DNA of 64,000 nt from assembly GCF_023520895.1 (NCBI RefSeq), contig NZ_CP026029.1, positions 2,852,001 through 2,916,000 of the forward strand, in the 5' to 3' direction. The notes under the pieces are model-generated. The model saw only the letters and a list, made by a program, of their open reading frames with translations, was not told the DNA's origin and did no database searches. Of the stretch, positions 19,064-27,395 are shown in pieces. The number at the start of each line of letters is the position of its first letter. Within the stretch, counting starts at the first letter, position 1. The translations under genes and the position numbers were made by a program. The DNA comes from Paenibacillus sp. PK3_47 (GTDB lineage: Bacteria > Bacillota > Bacilli > Paenibacillales > Paenibacillaceae).

Positions 19064-19891
19064 ATGCATATCGATTATCATACCCACCATGAACGCTGCG
19101 GCCATGCGGTAGGGAAGCTGGAGGAATACGTGCAGCGCGGCATAGAGCTGGGGCTGCAGCAGCTCGGGCTGTCGGACCACCTCCCGTTGATCCATGTGGA
19201 CCCGGATAGCTATTATCCCGAGATGGCCATGCCGCTGGCTGAGCTTCCGCGGTATGTCGAAGAGTGTCTTACGCTGAAGGAGCGCTACCGCGGCCAGATT
19301 GAACTGCGTGTGGGACTGGAGGCCGATTATATCGAAGGCTATGAGGAGCAAATCCGTGAGCTATTGGCGCCGTACCCCTGGGATTATCTGATCGGCTCCG
19401 TGCACTTTTTGGGAGAATGGGATATTACCGATTTCCGTCAGGTTCACGGGTGGGAAGACCGGGATGTCATGGCGGTATATCGCCAATATTATGAAGCTGT
19501 CCAGAGGTCGGCGAGATCGGGATTATATGATATTATAGGACATATGGATGTTATCAAACGGTTCGGCTATGGTCCTAAGACGCCGGAAGAGAAAGCAGAG
19601 GTCCGCGGGCTTGAGCTTGATACGCTGAAGGTGATTGCAGGGAGCGGCATCGCCATGGAGCTTAATGCCTCCGGCCTTACCAAGCCCTGCGCCGAGATGT
19701 TCCCGGCAGAGCATGTGCTTCAGCAGGCTTTTGAGCTTGGGATTCCGCTGACTTTGGGCTCCGATGCCCATGACTCGGCCAAGCTGGGAGACGGGCTCGG
19801 CGAGGCCCGCAGTCTGCTGTGGCGGACCGGTTTCCGCGAGCTTGCGGTGTTCGAGGGCCGGCGCCGTTCATCCGTTTCATTTGAACTATAA
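19064..19891 (+). CDS. hisJ: Histidinol-phosphatase, PHP family
   Basis: Hydrolyses histidinol phosphate to histidinol. The 275-residue protein has PHP-domain metal ligands in order: the N-terminal HIDYHTHHERCGHA, GLSDH near residue 40, GLEADYI near 84, GSVHFLG, DIIGHMDVIKRFG near 155, and LGSDAHD near 230. This is the Bacillus HisJ type, unrelated to the HAD phosphatase fused to HisB in enterobacteria, and it supplies the only missing pathway step in the operon. GAAGGGAG precedes ATG 19064, 15 bases after hisI. The aminotransferase HisC is not in this window. Confidence 0.92.
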   Translation: MHIDYHTHHERCGHAVGKLEEYVQRGIELGLQQLGLSDHLPLIHVDPDSYYPEMAMPLAELPRYVEECLTLKERYRGQIELRVGLEADYIEGYEEQIRELLAPYPWDYLIGSVHFLGEWDITDFRQVHGWEDRDVMAVYRQYYEAVQRSARSGLYDIIGHMDVIKRFGYGPKTPEEKAEVRGLELDTLKVIAGSGIAMELNASGLTKPCAEMFPAEHVLQQAFELGIPLTLGSDAHDSAKLGDGLGEARSLLWRTGFRELAVFEGRRRSSVSFEL

Positions 19892-19914
19892 ATTTTGATC
19901 CCCAGGAGGGTACT

Positions 19915-20865
19915 ATGCATCATCATCAATTGCGTATTTTTTCCGGTTCGTCGAATCCGAAGCTGGCCGCAGATATTGCGGAGCGTCTTGGTGCACCACT
20001 CGGCCAAATTAAGCTGACCCGTTTCAAGAGCGGCGAGATTTATGTGCATTATGAAGAGAGCATCCGGAACTGCGACGTATTTTTGGTGCAATCCCTCGCT
20101 CATCCGATTAACGAGCTGTTCGTGGAGACACTTGTCATGATTGATGCAGCCAAACGCGCTTCGGCAAGAACGGTGAACATCATCGTGCCTTATTACGGAT
20201 ATGCCCGGCAGGAGCGCAAATCCGCGCCGCGTGAGCCGATTTCGGCCAAAATGGTAGCTGATGTGCTTACGACCGCCGGAGCTACGCGGGTTATTACCAT
20301 TGATCTGCATGCCGCGGCCATTCAAGGCTTCTTCAATATTCCGGTAGATCATCTGACCGCACTGGATCTGATCAGCGGATATTTGAAGGTCAAGGGCATC
20401 TCCAATCCTGTGGTGGTCTCCCCGGATGCGGGCCGTGCCTCCATGGCCGAGAAGCTGGCCAGCCGGCTGGACTCCCCGTTTGCGATTATGATCAAGAAAC
20501 GCCCGGCTCATAATGAATCGGTGATCACTCACGTGATTGGCGATGTGGAGGGGCGGACACCGATTATTATCGAGGATCTGATCGATACAGGCACGACGAT
20601 TGTGAATGTGGTGGAAGGCTTGAAGGAGCGGGGGGCCCAGAACAGTATCGTTTGTGCGACTCATGGTCTTTTCTCCGACAACGCGGTTGTCCGTATGGAT
20701 CATCCTAACATTGACGAGATCGTGGTTACCGATTCTATCGCCCTGCCTGACAACCATTCCAGCCGGTTCACGGTACTGTCTGTGGCGCCAATGCTGGCTG
20801 AAGCGACGCGGATTATCCTCGAAGGCGGATCTATAGATAAGCTGTTTAGAGACGCAGGAATCTGA
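19915..20865 (+). CDS. prs: Ribose-phosphate pyrophosphokinase (PRPP synthetase)
   Basis: Makes PRPP from ribose 5-phosphate and ATP, the substrate HisG consumes. The 316-residue class I protein shows RFKSGEIYVHYEESIRNCDVF-type ATP-site residues, the PYYGYARQERKSAPREP flexible region near residue 95, DLHAAAIQGFF with the metal-binding His, a catalytic Lys region IMIKKRPAHN near 200, and the PRPP loop EDLIDTGTTI (near 220). The loop reads TGTT where Bacillus Prs has TAGT, and SPDAGRAS replaces SPDHGGV, so this is a divergent paralogue rather than the usual housekeeping copy, which is normally beside glmU. Its position at the end of the his operon suggests dedicated PRPP supply; that is inference. 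Confidence 0.92.
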   Translation: MHHHQLRIFSGSSNPKLAADIAERLGAPLGQIKLTRFKSGEIYVHYEESIRNCDVFLVQSLAHPINELFVETLVMIDAAKRASARTVNIIVPYYGYARQERKSAPREPISAKMVADVLTTAGATRVITIDLHAAAIQGFFNIPVDHLTALDLISGYLKVKGISNPVVVSPDAGRASMAEKLASRLDSPFAIMIKKRPAHNESVITHVIGDVEGRTPIIIEDLIDTGTTIVNVVEGLKERGAQNSIVCATHGLFSDNAVVRMDHPNIDEIVVTDSIALPDNHSSRFTVLSVAPMLAEATRIILEGGSIDKLFRDAGI

Positions 20866-20879
20866 TTCCTGCGTTTTTT
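20852..20879 (+). terminator. Terminator of the his operon
   Basis: ACGCAGGAATC pairs with GATTCCTGCGT (11 bp), followed by six T. It overlaps the prs stop codon. Confidence 0.92.
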
Positions 20880-20953
20880 GCTGTAATTTGCAGCAGGGGA
20901 TGACCGGATTCTGCAATCTTCAAGCTTTTTCCTCCCAAAAGGCCTGCTGCGGC

Positions 20954-20984
20954 TTGAGAATCTTCCGTCTACATGTGTTATACT
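20954..20984 (+). promoter_or_regulatory. Promoter of the TPR protein gene
   Basis: An extended -10 (TGTTATACT, hexamer 20979-20984) lies 19 bases after TTGAGA (20954-20959). The long spacing is offset by the TG extension. Confidence 0.5.
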
Positions 20985-21117
20985 GTGTGAAGACAGCTAG
21001 GGCCAGAAATGGAAACGGAAGAACGGTAAGGCAGGAACTTGGACTGCTGTTCATCCCGCCCTCCTGTTTTTTTCGCGTATATAAGGAAGCTTGTAAAGAG
21101 GGAGGTGTCTTGCTTCC

Positions 21118-22863
21118 ATGATGAAAAGAATTTCAGAGAATGCGGCGGAGAACGATAATGTAATTCCCGTCACTCTGAATGCCAACTTTTTCTTTGAAAG
21201 AGCCGTTCGGTCCCTGGACCGCTTTCAATATGATAAGGCATTAAAGAATTTCCGCAAGGCCGTAGAATATGAACCGGAGAATCCGGTGAATCACTGCAAC
21301 ATGGCTGGTATATTGTCAGAGATGGGCAATTATGAGGCGTCTAATGAGATTCTGACCCATGTGCTGGAGGAGATTGATCCGGCGATGACGGAATGTCATT
21401 TCTATATGGCTAATAACTTCGCGAATATGGAAAGCTTTGAAGAGGCGGAGCGCGCACTGATGACGTACCTGGAAGAGGACGCAAGCGGGGAGTATCTGAC
21501 AGAGTCCGAGGAGTTAATGGAGCTGCTGCAGTATGAGCTGAACCGCCCTGCTCCGCTCGTACGCATCCGCAGCCGTGAAGGGGTAGTCGAACATGACCGG
21601 GCACGCGCGATGCTGGAAGAAGGGAAGTTTCCCCAGGCGGTGAAGCTGCTGGAGGAGATTGTAGAGAGTACGCCTGATTTTCTCGCAGCACATAACAATC
21701 TGGCTCTTGCCTACTTCTATATGGGCCGGTTCGCCAAAGCGAAGGAATGCCTGTCGGAGGTGCTGGAGCAGGATCCCGGCAATCTGCATGCGCTCTGCAA
21801 TATGGCAATATTTATGCAGTATGCCGGGGATAAGGAGGAGCTTGCCGCTCTGGTCCGCATGCTTGAAGCCACAGTGCCGTTCCATCAGGAGCATGTATTC
21901 AAAATGGCCACAACGATGGGCATTCTCGGCAGCCACAGAACGGCCTACGGCCATTTCCGCCGGCTGCTGAAGGATGAAGAGGTTGGCGGAGATGCCAGTC
22001 TCTATCATTACTGCGCGGCGGCTGCCAGCAACAGCGGCGAGTACAGCGAAGCGCTGCGCTGCTGGAAGCAGGCGGCCAAGCTTGACCCTGAATCGCCTGT
22101 TCCCGGCTTCTTCTTGTCCCAGCTGCAGGCCTCCCAGGCGGCAGGCAGACCGATGTCTCCTGTCAGCTATAACTATCAGCTGCCTTTTCAGGAGCAGCTC
22201 AAGCAGTGGAAGGACAATACGGAGAAATTCACGGAAGAGGTGCGGAATAACCCGCTGCTGCGTGCCTCATTCTTCTGGGCCTTGCGCTACGGGGATTCCG
22301 GTACGAAGCTGCAGGTGACAGAAGCGCTCCGCTGGATCGAAGACAAGGAAATGTCTGACGTTCTGCAGGAGCTGATTACCAAAGAGCCTGTGCAGGAGAA
22401 TAAGCTGCAGGAGGCCGCATTAATCAGCCTGCAGCGGCTGATCGGAGGCTGCTATGAAGAGAAGGCCGGCGAAGACGAACAGCAGACATCCGCGGCGGGA
22501 CCCAAAGGGCTGCCGGAATGGAAAGATGACTGGCAGCGGGTGATAGACCAGACTACGGCGATGATGGACCGCAGATTTGACACTGCCCAGAAAAGGGACG
22601 CAGAGCTTCTGTGGAAGCAGTTCATCAGCAGCCTCTATCCGGATGTGCCGTATTTCCGCCACACCGGCGGCTGGTGCGCCGCTCTAGAATATATAACCGC
22701 CAAAAGGCACGGCCGGCCGGTTACTTACCGCGAGGTTGCCCAGCAATACGGAGTCACGGCCTCGATGGTCAGCAGATATGCACGCCGGATCGGGGACAGC
22801 TGCGGAGTTCCGGGAACCTTCCCGGAACCGGAAAGCCTGACCTCGTCTACAGAAAATATCTGA
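21118..22863 (+). CDS. TPR-repeat protein with C-terminal helix-turn-helix
   Basis: The 581-residue soluble protein has clear tetratricopeptide repeats at about residues 25-125 (for example ALKNFRKAVEYEPENPVNHCNM) and 160-340 (AAHNNLALAYFYMGRFAKAKECL, YSEALRCWKQAAKLDPESP). After a charged middle region the last 70 residues look like a helix-turn-helix (YREVAQQYGVTASMVSRYARRI), so DNA binding is possible. There is no signal peptide. GGAGGTG (21101-21107) precedes two adjacent ATG codons; the first is used here. Its place just ahead of trxB matches yvcD, a TPR gene of the Bacillus trxB neighbourhood, but the function is not known. Confidence 0.85.
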   Translation: MMKRISENAAENDNVIPVTLNANFFFERAVRSLDRFQYDKALKNFRKAVEYEPENPVNHCNMAGILSEMGNYEASNEILTHVLEEIDPAMTECHFYMANNFANMESFEEAERALMTYLEEDASGEYLTESEELMELLQYELNRPAPLVRIRSREGVVEHDRARAMLEEGKFPQAVKLLEEIVESTPDFLAAHNNLALAYFYMGRFAKAKECLSEVLEQDPGNLHALCNMAIFMQYAGDKEELAALVRMLEATVPFHQEHVFKMATTMGILGSHRTAYGHFRRLLKDEEVGGDASLYHYCAAAASNSGEYSEALRCWKQAAKLDPESPVPGFFLSQLQASQAAGRPMSPVSYNYQLPFQEQLKQWKDNTEKFTEEVRNNPLLRASFFWALRYGDSGTKLQVTEALRWIEDKEMSDVLQELITKEPVQENKLQEAALISLQRLIGGCYEEKAGEDEQQTSAAGPKGLPEWKDDWQRVIDQTTAMMDRRFDTAQKRDAELLWKQFISSLYPDVPYFRHTGGWCAALEYITAKRHGRPVTYREVAQQYGVTASMVSRYARRIGDSCGVPGTFPEPESLTSSTENI

Positions 22864-22951
22864 TCCGGTCTGCATTTGGTTCTAACATGAGCAAATACGT
22901 ATAATTAAGGGTATAGTATAGGAATTACCTACTTGTAAGGAGGCCGCAGTA

Positions 22952-23905
22952 ATGTACAAAACAATTGTAATCGGAACGGGTCCTGCCGGACTGACAGCCG
23001 CAATATACCTGGCACGGGCGAACCTGAACCCGCTCGTCATTGAAGGCTTGCAGCCGGGCGGGCAGCTGACAACGACGACAGAAGTGGAGAACTTTCCAGG
23101 CTTTCCTGAGGGTATCCTCGGCCCTGACCTGATGGAGAATATGCGTAAGCAGGCGCAGCGCTTTGGCGCGGAGTTCAAGAACGGCTGGGTGGAATCCGTG
23201 GATTTCTCACAGCGGCCCTTCAAAGTAACCGTGGATGGACAGGGTGTACTGGAGGCGGAGTCGGTTATTATCTCGACAGGCGCATCGGCCAGATATCTGG
23301 GCATCCCGGGCGAGCAGGAGAATGTAGGGCGGGGGGTCAGCACTTGTGCGACCTGTGACGGCTTCTTTTTCCGCGGCAAAAAGATTATCGTAGTCGGCGG
23401 AGGCGACTCCGCCATGGAGGAAGCGAGCTTCCTGACCCGCTTTGCATCCAGTGTTACGGTGGTTCACCGCCGCTCCGAGCTGCGCGCTTCGAAGATTATG
23501 CAGGACCGTGCACGCGATAACAGCAAGGTAGCGTGGGCGCTTAACCGCACACCGCTTGAAGTGACCGTAACGGATAACAAGGTACAAGGCCTGACGGTCC
23601 GCGATAACGAGACGGGTCTTGAAGAGCTGATTGAAGCGGACGGCGTGTTCGTGGCGATCGGACACACCCCGAACACGGCCTTCCTGGGCGGCCAGATTAC
23701 AACGGATGCGAACGGGTACATTGTTGTTAAGCCGGGAACTACGGAAACGAACATCCCCGGAGTCTTCGCTTGCGGAGATGTGCAGGATACTCGTTACCGC
23801 CAGGCGATTTCGGCAGCCGGAACGGGCTGTATGGCGGCAATGGACGCCGAGAAGTATCTGGAAGGCACCATGGTGCATGACTGGAGCGAATCGCTGGATA
23901 AATAA
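22952..23905 (+). CDS. trxB: Thioredoxin reductase
   Basis: NADPH-dependent flavoprotein that reduces thioredoxin. The 317-residue product has the FAD-binding [16 protein letters not shown] at the N-terminus, [17 protein letters not shown], the redox-active CATC pair in [10 protein letters not shown] (near residue 132), the NADPH-binding [15 protein letters not shown] (near 148) and a C-terminal [13 protein letters not shown] motif. AAGGAGG stands eight bases before ATG 22952. It forms a likely operon with the TPR gene 88 bases upstream and ends at a strong terminator. Confidence 0.95.
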   Translation: MYKTIVIGTGPAGLTAAIYLARANLNPLVIEGLQPGGQLTTTTEVENFPGFPEGILGPDLMENMRKQAQRFGAEFKNGWVESVDFSQRPFKVTVDGQGVLEAESVIISTGASARYLGIPGEQENVGRGVSTCATCDGFFFRGKKIIVVGGGDSAMEEASFLTRFASSVTVVHRRSELRASKIMQDRARDNSKVAWALNRTPLEVTVTDNKVQGLTVRDNETGLEELIEADGVFVAIGHTPNTAFLGGQITTDANGYIVVKPGTTETNIPGVFACGDVQDTRYRQAISAAGTGCMAAMDAEKYLEGTMVHDWSESLDK

Positions 23906-23937
23906 CATCCGGATGACCAGATGATATGAAGTTAATG

Positions 23938-23982
23938 AAGCTGTCTCCTCTGCTGCTGAAGCGGAAGGAGGCGGCTTTTTTG
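23938..23982 (+). terminator. Terminator after trxB
   Basis: A 12 bp stem (AAGCTGTCTCCT with AGGAGGCGGCTT, two G-U pairs) is followed by TTTTTTG. Confidence 0.88.
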
Positions 23983-24008
23983 TGTTAAATCAGCGTCTTT
24001 TATCACTT

Positions 24009-24024
24009 AGTGACTGGAATCACA
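24009..24024 (+). promoter_or_regulatory. Fnr-type box
   Basis: AGTGA-CTGGAA-TCACA matches the Bacillus Fnr (CRP-like) consensus TGTGA-N6-TCACA at nine of ten positions. TATGCT (24041-24046) is a plausible -10, which places the box centre near -36 to -41, an activating position. This suggests oxygen-limited induction of the next two genes. Confidence 0.6.
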
Positions 24025-24055
24025 ATCCCCCCTTAGGGGCTATGCTAAGCTGTTG

Positions 24056-24072
24056 TTGAGAAGAGTTCTCAA
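24056..24072 (+). promoter_or_regulatory. Perfect inverted repeat at the presumed transcript start
   Basis: TTGAGAA-GAG-TTCTCAA is a perfect 7 bp inverted repeat located just after the candidate -10. It could be an operator or a 5' hairpin; the binding protein is unknown. Confidence 0.45.
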
Positions 24073-24102
24073 TTAATAGAGTACCTTTTAGGAGGTAGGC
24101 AC

Positions 24103-24330
24103 ATGAGCAAAGTGCTGAAGATGGATGAGCCCATATTCGACCTGGTGGACCGGCATCCTGAAGTCATGGATATTATGGTAGAGCTCGGTTTCCGCGATAT
24201 TGCAAAACCCGGAATGCTGCAGACAGCAGGCCGGTTCATGACCTTAACCAAAGGAATCAAGTTGAAACGAATGGATCTTGATACTGTCCGGCAGGCCTTT
24301 GAGGCCCATGGTTTTGAGATTTTACAATAG
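24103..24330 (+). CDS. DUF1858 domain protein
   Basis: A 75-residue protein consisting only of a DUF1858-type domain: PIFDLVDRHPEVMDIMVELGF, then a GRFMTLTKGIKLKRMDLDTV segment. Such domains often accompany hemerythrin or hybrid-cluster/redox proteins. GGAGGTAGGC precedes ATG 24103. It is 21 bases ahead of the DUF438/hemerythrin gene and very likely co-transcribed with it, behind the Fnr-like box. A role in handling oxygen or nitric-oxide stress is inferred from context. Confidence 0.8.
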   Translation: MSKVLKMDEPIFDLVDRHPEVMDIMVELGFRDIAKPGMLQTAGRFMTLTKGIKLKRMDLDTVRQAFEAHGFEILQ

Positions 24331-24351
24331 AAGATTAAGGAGAGGGTAAAA

Positions 24352-25605
24352 ATGAGCGAGCTGATTAACAACCGTGAAGTGGATGTACCCGAGCAGACCC
24401 GCCGCCAGGCGATGCTTAAGGAGATTATTAAGGAACTCCATGCAGGTAAAAGTGTAGACGAGGTCAAAGCCCGTTTTGCTGAAGCGGTAGGTGATGTTAC
24501 TGTAGCTGAAATTTCGGCGATGGAGCATTCCTTAATGACGGAAGAGGGGATTCCGGTCGAGGAAGTGCAGCGTCTGTGTTCTGTGCATACGGCGATTTTC
24601 AAAGGCTCGATTGAGCAGATTCACCGTTCCTCGAAGCCGGAAGAGCAGCCGGGACATCCGGTGCATACCTTCAAGCTGGAAAACCGGGAGATTGAACGTC
24701 TCGTGAACTTCCGCCTGGAGCTTCATGCAGGCAAGTTCGCGAAGAATGACAGTGAAGAGATTGTTTATAAGCTGCTGGAGGATCTCAGTCTGCTGCTGGA
24801 CCTGGATAAGCACTACAGCCGCAAGGAGAATCTGCTGTTTCCGTACCTTGAGAAGTATGGGATTTATGGTCCGACCAAGGTGATGTGGGGAGTAGACGAC
24901 GGCATCCGTGCCATGATAAAAGAAGCCAAAGCCGCATTAAGTCCCTACCAGGGCAATAAGGAAGAAATCGGCGGTATGCTGGCGGACATCATCCAGGAAG
25001 TCAATGAAATGATCTTTAAGGAAGAAAATATTCTGCTGCCGATGGCGCTCGATAAGCTGACTGAAGATGAGTGGGTCAAAATTGCCCGTGAGAGTGAGGA
25101 AATCGGCTTCTGCCTTGCCGCCCCTGATCAGGTGTGGATTCCGGAGCGTGCTGCCGAGCCTCAGGGCGCTGCAGAAGAAGCTTCCCCGGAGTCGCCGCAG
25201 GGCTACATCCGCTTCGAGACGGGTCTTCTGTCCGTGCATCAGCTGGAGACGATAATGAATCATCTGCCGGTCGACCTGACATTTATTGACGAGAACGACG
25301 TAGTACGTTATTTTTCGCACGGCAAGGAGCGGATCTTTGCCCGGACCAAGGCGGTCATCGGCCGTACCGTGCAGAACTGCCATCCGCCGCAAAGCGTGCA
25401 TGTGGTCGAGAAGCTGCTGGAGGATTTCAAGGCAGGCCGCAAGGATGCGGAGGACTTTTGGATTAATATAAAAGATAAATTTATCTACATCCGTTATTTT
25501 GCCGTGCGGGATGCAGAGGGCCGCTATATGGGTACGCTGGAGTTCACCCAGAACATTGCGCCGATCCGGGCACTGGAAGGCCAAAAACGGATATTGTCGG
25601 AATAA
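24352..25605 (+). CDS. DUF438 / hemerythrin HHE / PAS protein
   Basis: The 417-residue cytoplasmic protein has three parts: an N-terminal DUF438 domain (about 15-85, with LKEIIKELHAGKSVDEVKARF), a central hemerythrin-type four-helix bundle (about 95-240, with iron-ligand candidates in DLDKHYSRKENLLFPYLEKYG and MIFKEENILLPM) and a C-terminal PAS-like domain (about 285-410, with PVDLTFIDENDVVRYFS and NCHPPQSVHVVEKLL). This architecture is common in anaerobe and facultative genomes beside DUF1858. Hemerythrin domains bind a di-iron centre, so oxygen or nitric oxide sensing or repair of iron proteins is plausible. AAGGAGAGGG precedes ATG 24352. Confidence 0.88.
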   Translation: MSELINNREVDVPEQTRRQAMLKEIIKELHAGKSVDEVKARFAEAVGDVTVAEISAMEHSLMTEEGIPVEEVQRLCSVHTAIFKGSIEQIHRSSKPEEQPGHPVHTFKLENREIERLVNFRLELHAGKFAKNDSEEIVYKLLEDLSLLLDLDKHYSRKENLLFPYLEKYGIYGPTKVMWGVDDGIRAMIKEAKAALSPYQGNKEEIGGMLADIIQEVNEMIFKEENILLPMALDKLTEDEWVKIARESEEIGFCLAAPDQVWIPERAAEPQGAAEEASPESPQGYIRFETGLLSVHQLETIMNHLPVDLTFIDENDVVRYFSHGKERIFARTKAVIGRTVQNCHPPQSVHVVEKLLEDFKAGRKDAEDFWINIKDKFIYIRYFAVRDAEGRYMGTLEFTQNIAPIRALEGQKRILSE

Positions 25606-25667
25606 TGACAAGGTTTTGCTTATAGGATGTTCCTACGGATGGGTATTTTGATTGGAGTGATTGTATT

Positions 25668-26100
25668 TTGTGCAGCAGAATCTTTGCCAATCGGCCCTAA
25701 ATCCCATGCTGCTGCACTTTGTACATTTGATTAGAGGATAATGGTGTAAAAACGCCAAAACGTGCCGATTCTGCTGTACAAACTACACTAGTTTCGATTT
25801 TTGGGCAGATTTAAGGCTCATCGGATGTATAAAGTGCAACAGAATGTCTCAAGCTCCTTATACATTGGCCGTGAACTCAATGATTCGCCTGATCATTACT
25901 TTTGACAATTCCTGCATAATTCATATAGCTGTATTTCCTGCAACTAAAGTGGCCCATTCAGGCTTTAGAATGAGTTTACCTGCACTTTCTGCAGTTAAAA
26001 TCCCCTTTATTCCGCAAAAGTGTACGTTTTACCGTTTTTACCTGCACAGAATACAGCTAAACTCCCGAGCCCGTTTTTTTGCAGGCTTTTAGCTGCACCA
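25668..26100 (+). repeat. Array of degenerate TGCA-palindrome repeats
   Basis: The ~790-base gap after the DUF438 gene has no supported gene. Imperfect units resembling CCTGCACTTTCTGCAGTTAAA recur at about 25668, 25708, 25771, 25832, 25927, 25979, 26041 and 26081, in either orientation, with 40-60 base spacing in the second half. Each has inverted TGCA/TGTA halves and a CTAAA tail. They are too diverged to be a CRISPR array. Confidence 0.6.
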
Positions 26101-26212
26101 AATACATTTAACAGCTATCCATTCCGGCAGTCAGGCAGAACGCAGTCCAGTGTTCCAGCAGCAGCTTATCATAAATTACAAACCATATAACCGGTTCTTC
26201 CGGACCCTGATT

Positions 26213-26249
26213 AAGACTTCTTTGCGTGATGTGCAAGGAGTCTTTTTTT
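26213..26249 (+). terminator. Orphan terminator upstream of glcK
   Basis: AAGACTTCTTTGC pairs with GCAAGGAGTCTT and is followed by seven T. The nearest upstream gene ends 600 bases away, so it may end a small RNA or stop read-through. Confidence 0.75.
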
Positions 26250-26320
26250 AATTCAATCTTACTCTGCCATAGGAACTGGCCTGCCAGTCAGCCATTATTA
26301 CCCGGGTGTGCCGCCATTCC

Positions 26321-26349
26321 TTGACCGCAGGGGAGGCTTCTATTATAGT
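26321..26349 (+). promoter_or_regulatory. Sigma-A promoter of glcK
   Basis: TTGACC (26321-26326), 17 bases, TATAGT (26344-26349). The start of glcK is about 45 bases further on. Confidence 0.75.
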
Positions 26350-26397
26350 GGGTACGTAGGATTAACTATTTTAGCATAGAAAAAGGTGGCTTGTTAC

Positions 26398-27348
26398 ATG
26401 TCTGAAAATATCTACGTTGGCGTGGATTTAGGCGGAACCACGATTAAGGTTGGAATCTGCAGTGCCGAAGGAAATCTGCTTCACACTTACGAAGGGCCTA
26501 CGGGAACTGCGGACGGCGTTGATACCGTCATCGACAACATTGAGAAGTATGTACGCCAGATTGTGGAAGAATCCCCGTACTCCTGGGAGCAGCTGGCCGG
26601 TGTCGGCGCGGGTCTGGCCGGGTTTACGAACATTCGTGAAGGAATCATTATCCATGCGCCTAACATAGGATTTAGAGATGTGCCGATCCGCTCCATTCTG
26701 GAGGGTCGCTTGAACAAGCCTGTCAAAATAGACAATGATGCTAACGTGGCAGCGCTGGGCGAAGCATGGAGCGGCGCAGGACGCGGTATTGACAATTGCG
26801 TATGCTATACGCTGGGAACCGGCGTTGGCGGCGGCATTATCATTAACGGTAAGGTATATCAAGGGTTTGCGGGTCTGGCCGGCGAGCTGGGCCATATCTC
26901 TGTAGTGCCTGATCTTGAAGCCATCCAGTGCGGATGCGGCAAGATGGGCTGCTTGGAAACGGTTTCCTCTGCTACTGGGATTATCCGGATGGCGAACGAT
27001 GCCGTTGCCCGCGGAGACCGTACTTCCCTGTCACAGGTAGAGAAGATTGCAGCCAAGGAAGTGTTCGATGCTGCCAAGGCCGGCGACGAAGTTGCCCTGC
27101 GCATTGTTAACCGTGCAGCCTTCTATCTCGGCAAATCGATGGCCTCTGTTGCTGCAGTACTGAATCCGGAAGTGTTCATCGTTGGCGGAGGCGTATCCAA
27201 AGCCGGCGACATTCTGTTTGATGAAGTCCGCCGTGTATTCGCCCAGCTGACTCCGGCACCGCTGCTGACAGGCGTAACTATCGTTCCGGCAGAGCTTGGC
27301 AATGATGCGGGTATTATTGGTGCGGCAGGTCTGCTTCTGCGTTCTTAA
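26398..27348 (+). CDS. glcK: Glucokinase, ROK family
   Basis: Phosphorylates glucose to glucose 6-phosphate at the entry of glycolysis. The product (316 aa from ATG 26398) has the ROK signature: N-terminal VGVDLGGTTIKVG ATP motif, IDNDANVAALGE with the catalytic Asp (near residue 105), TLGTGVGGGIIINGK, GELGHISV with a zinc-binding His, and the zinc cluster CGCGKMGCLE (near residue 178). A GTG at 26386 would overlap the ribosome site AAAGGTGG, so ATG 26398 is chosen. The protein resembles GlcK/YqgR of Bacillus. It lies ahead of the rapZ-yvcK-whiA group, which connects carbon metabolism with cell-wall control. Confidence 0.92.
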   Translation: MSENIYVGVDLGGTTIKVGICSAEGNLLHTYEGPTGTADGVDTVIDNIEKYVRQIVEESPYSWEQLAGVGAGLAGFTNIREGIIIHAPNIGFRDVPIRSILEGRLNKPVKIDNDANVAALGEAWSGAGRGIDNCVCYTLGTGVGGGIIINGKVYQGFAGLAGELGHISVVPDLEAIQCGCGKMGCLETVSSATGIIRMANDAVARGDRTSLSQVEKIAAKEVFDAAKAGDEVALRIVNRAAFYLGKSMASVAAVLNPEVFIVGGGVSKAGDILFDEVRRVFAQLTPAPLLTGVTIVPAELGNDAGIIGAAGLLLRS

Positions 27349-27395
27349 AAACCGGAAATTATTCATATACTAATTTATAGGGAGGGGACGCTTTT

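Noticed and set aside
25844-26092. 82-codon frame in the gap before glcK
   Set aside because: It lies wholly within the TGCA repeat array and has no ribosome site.
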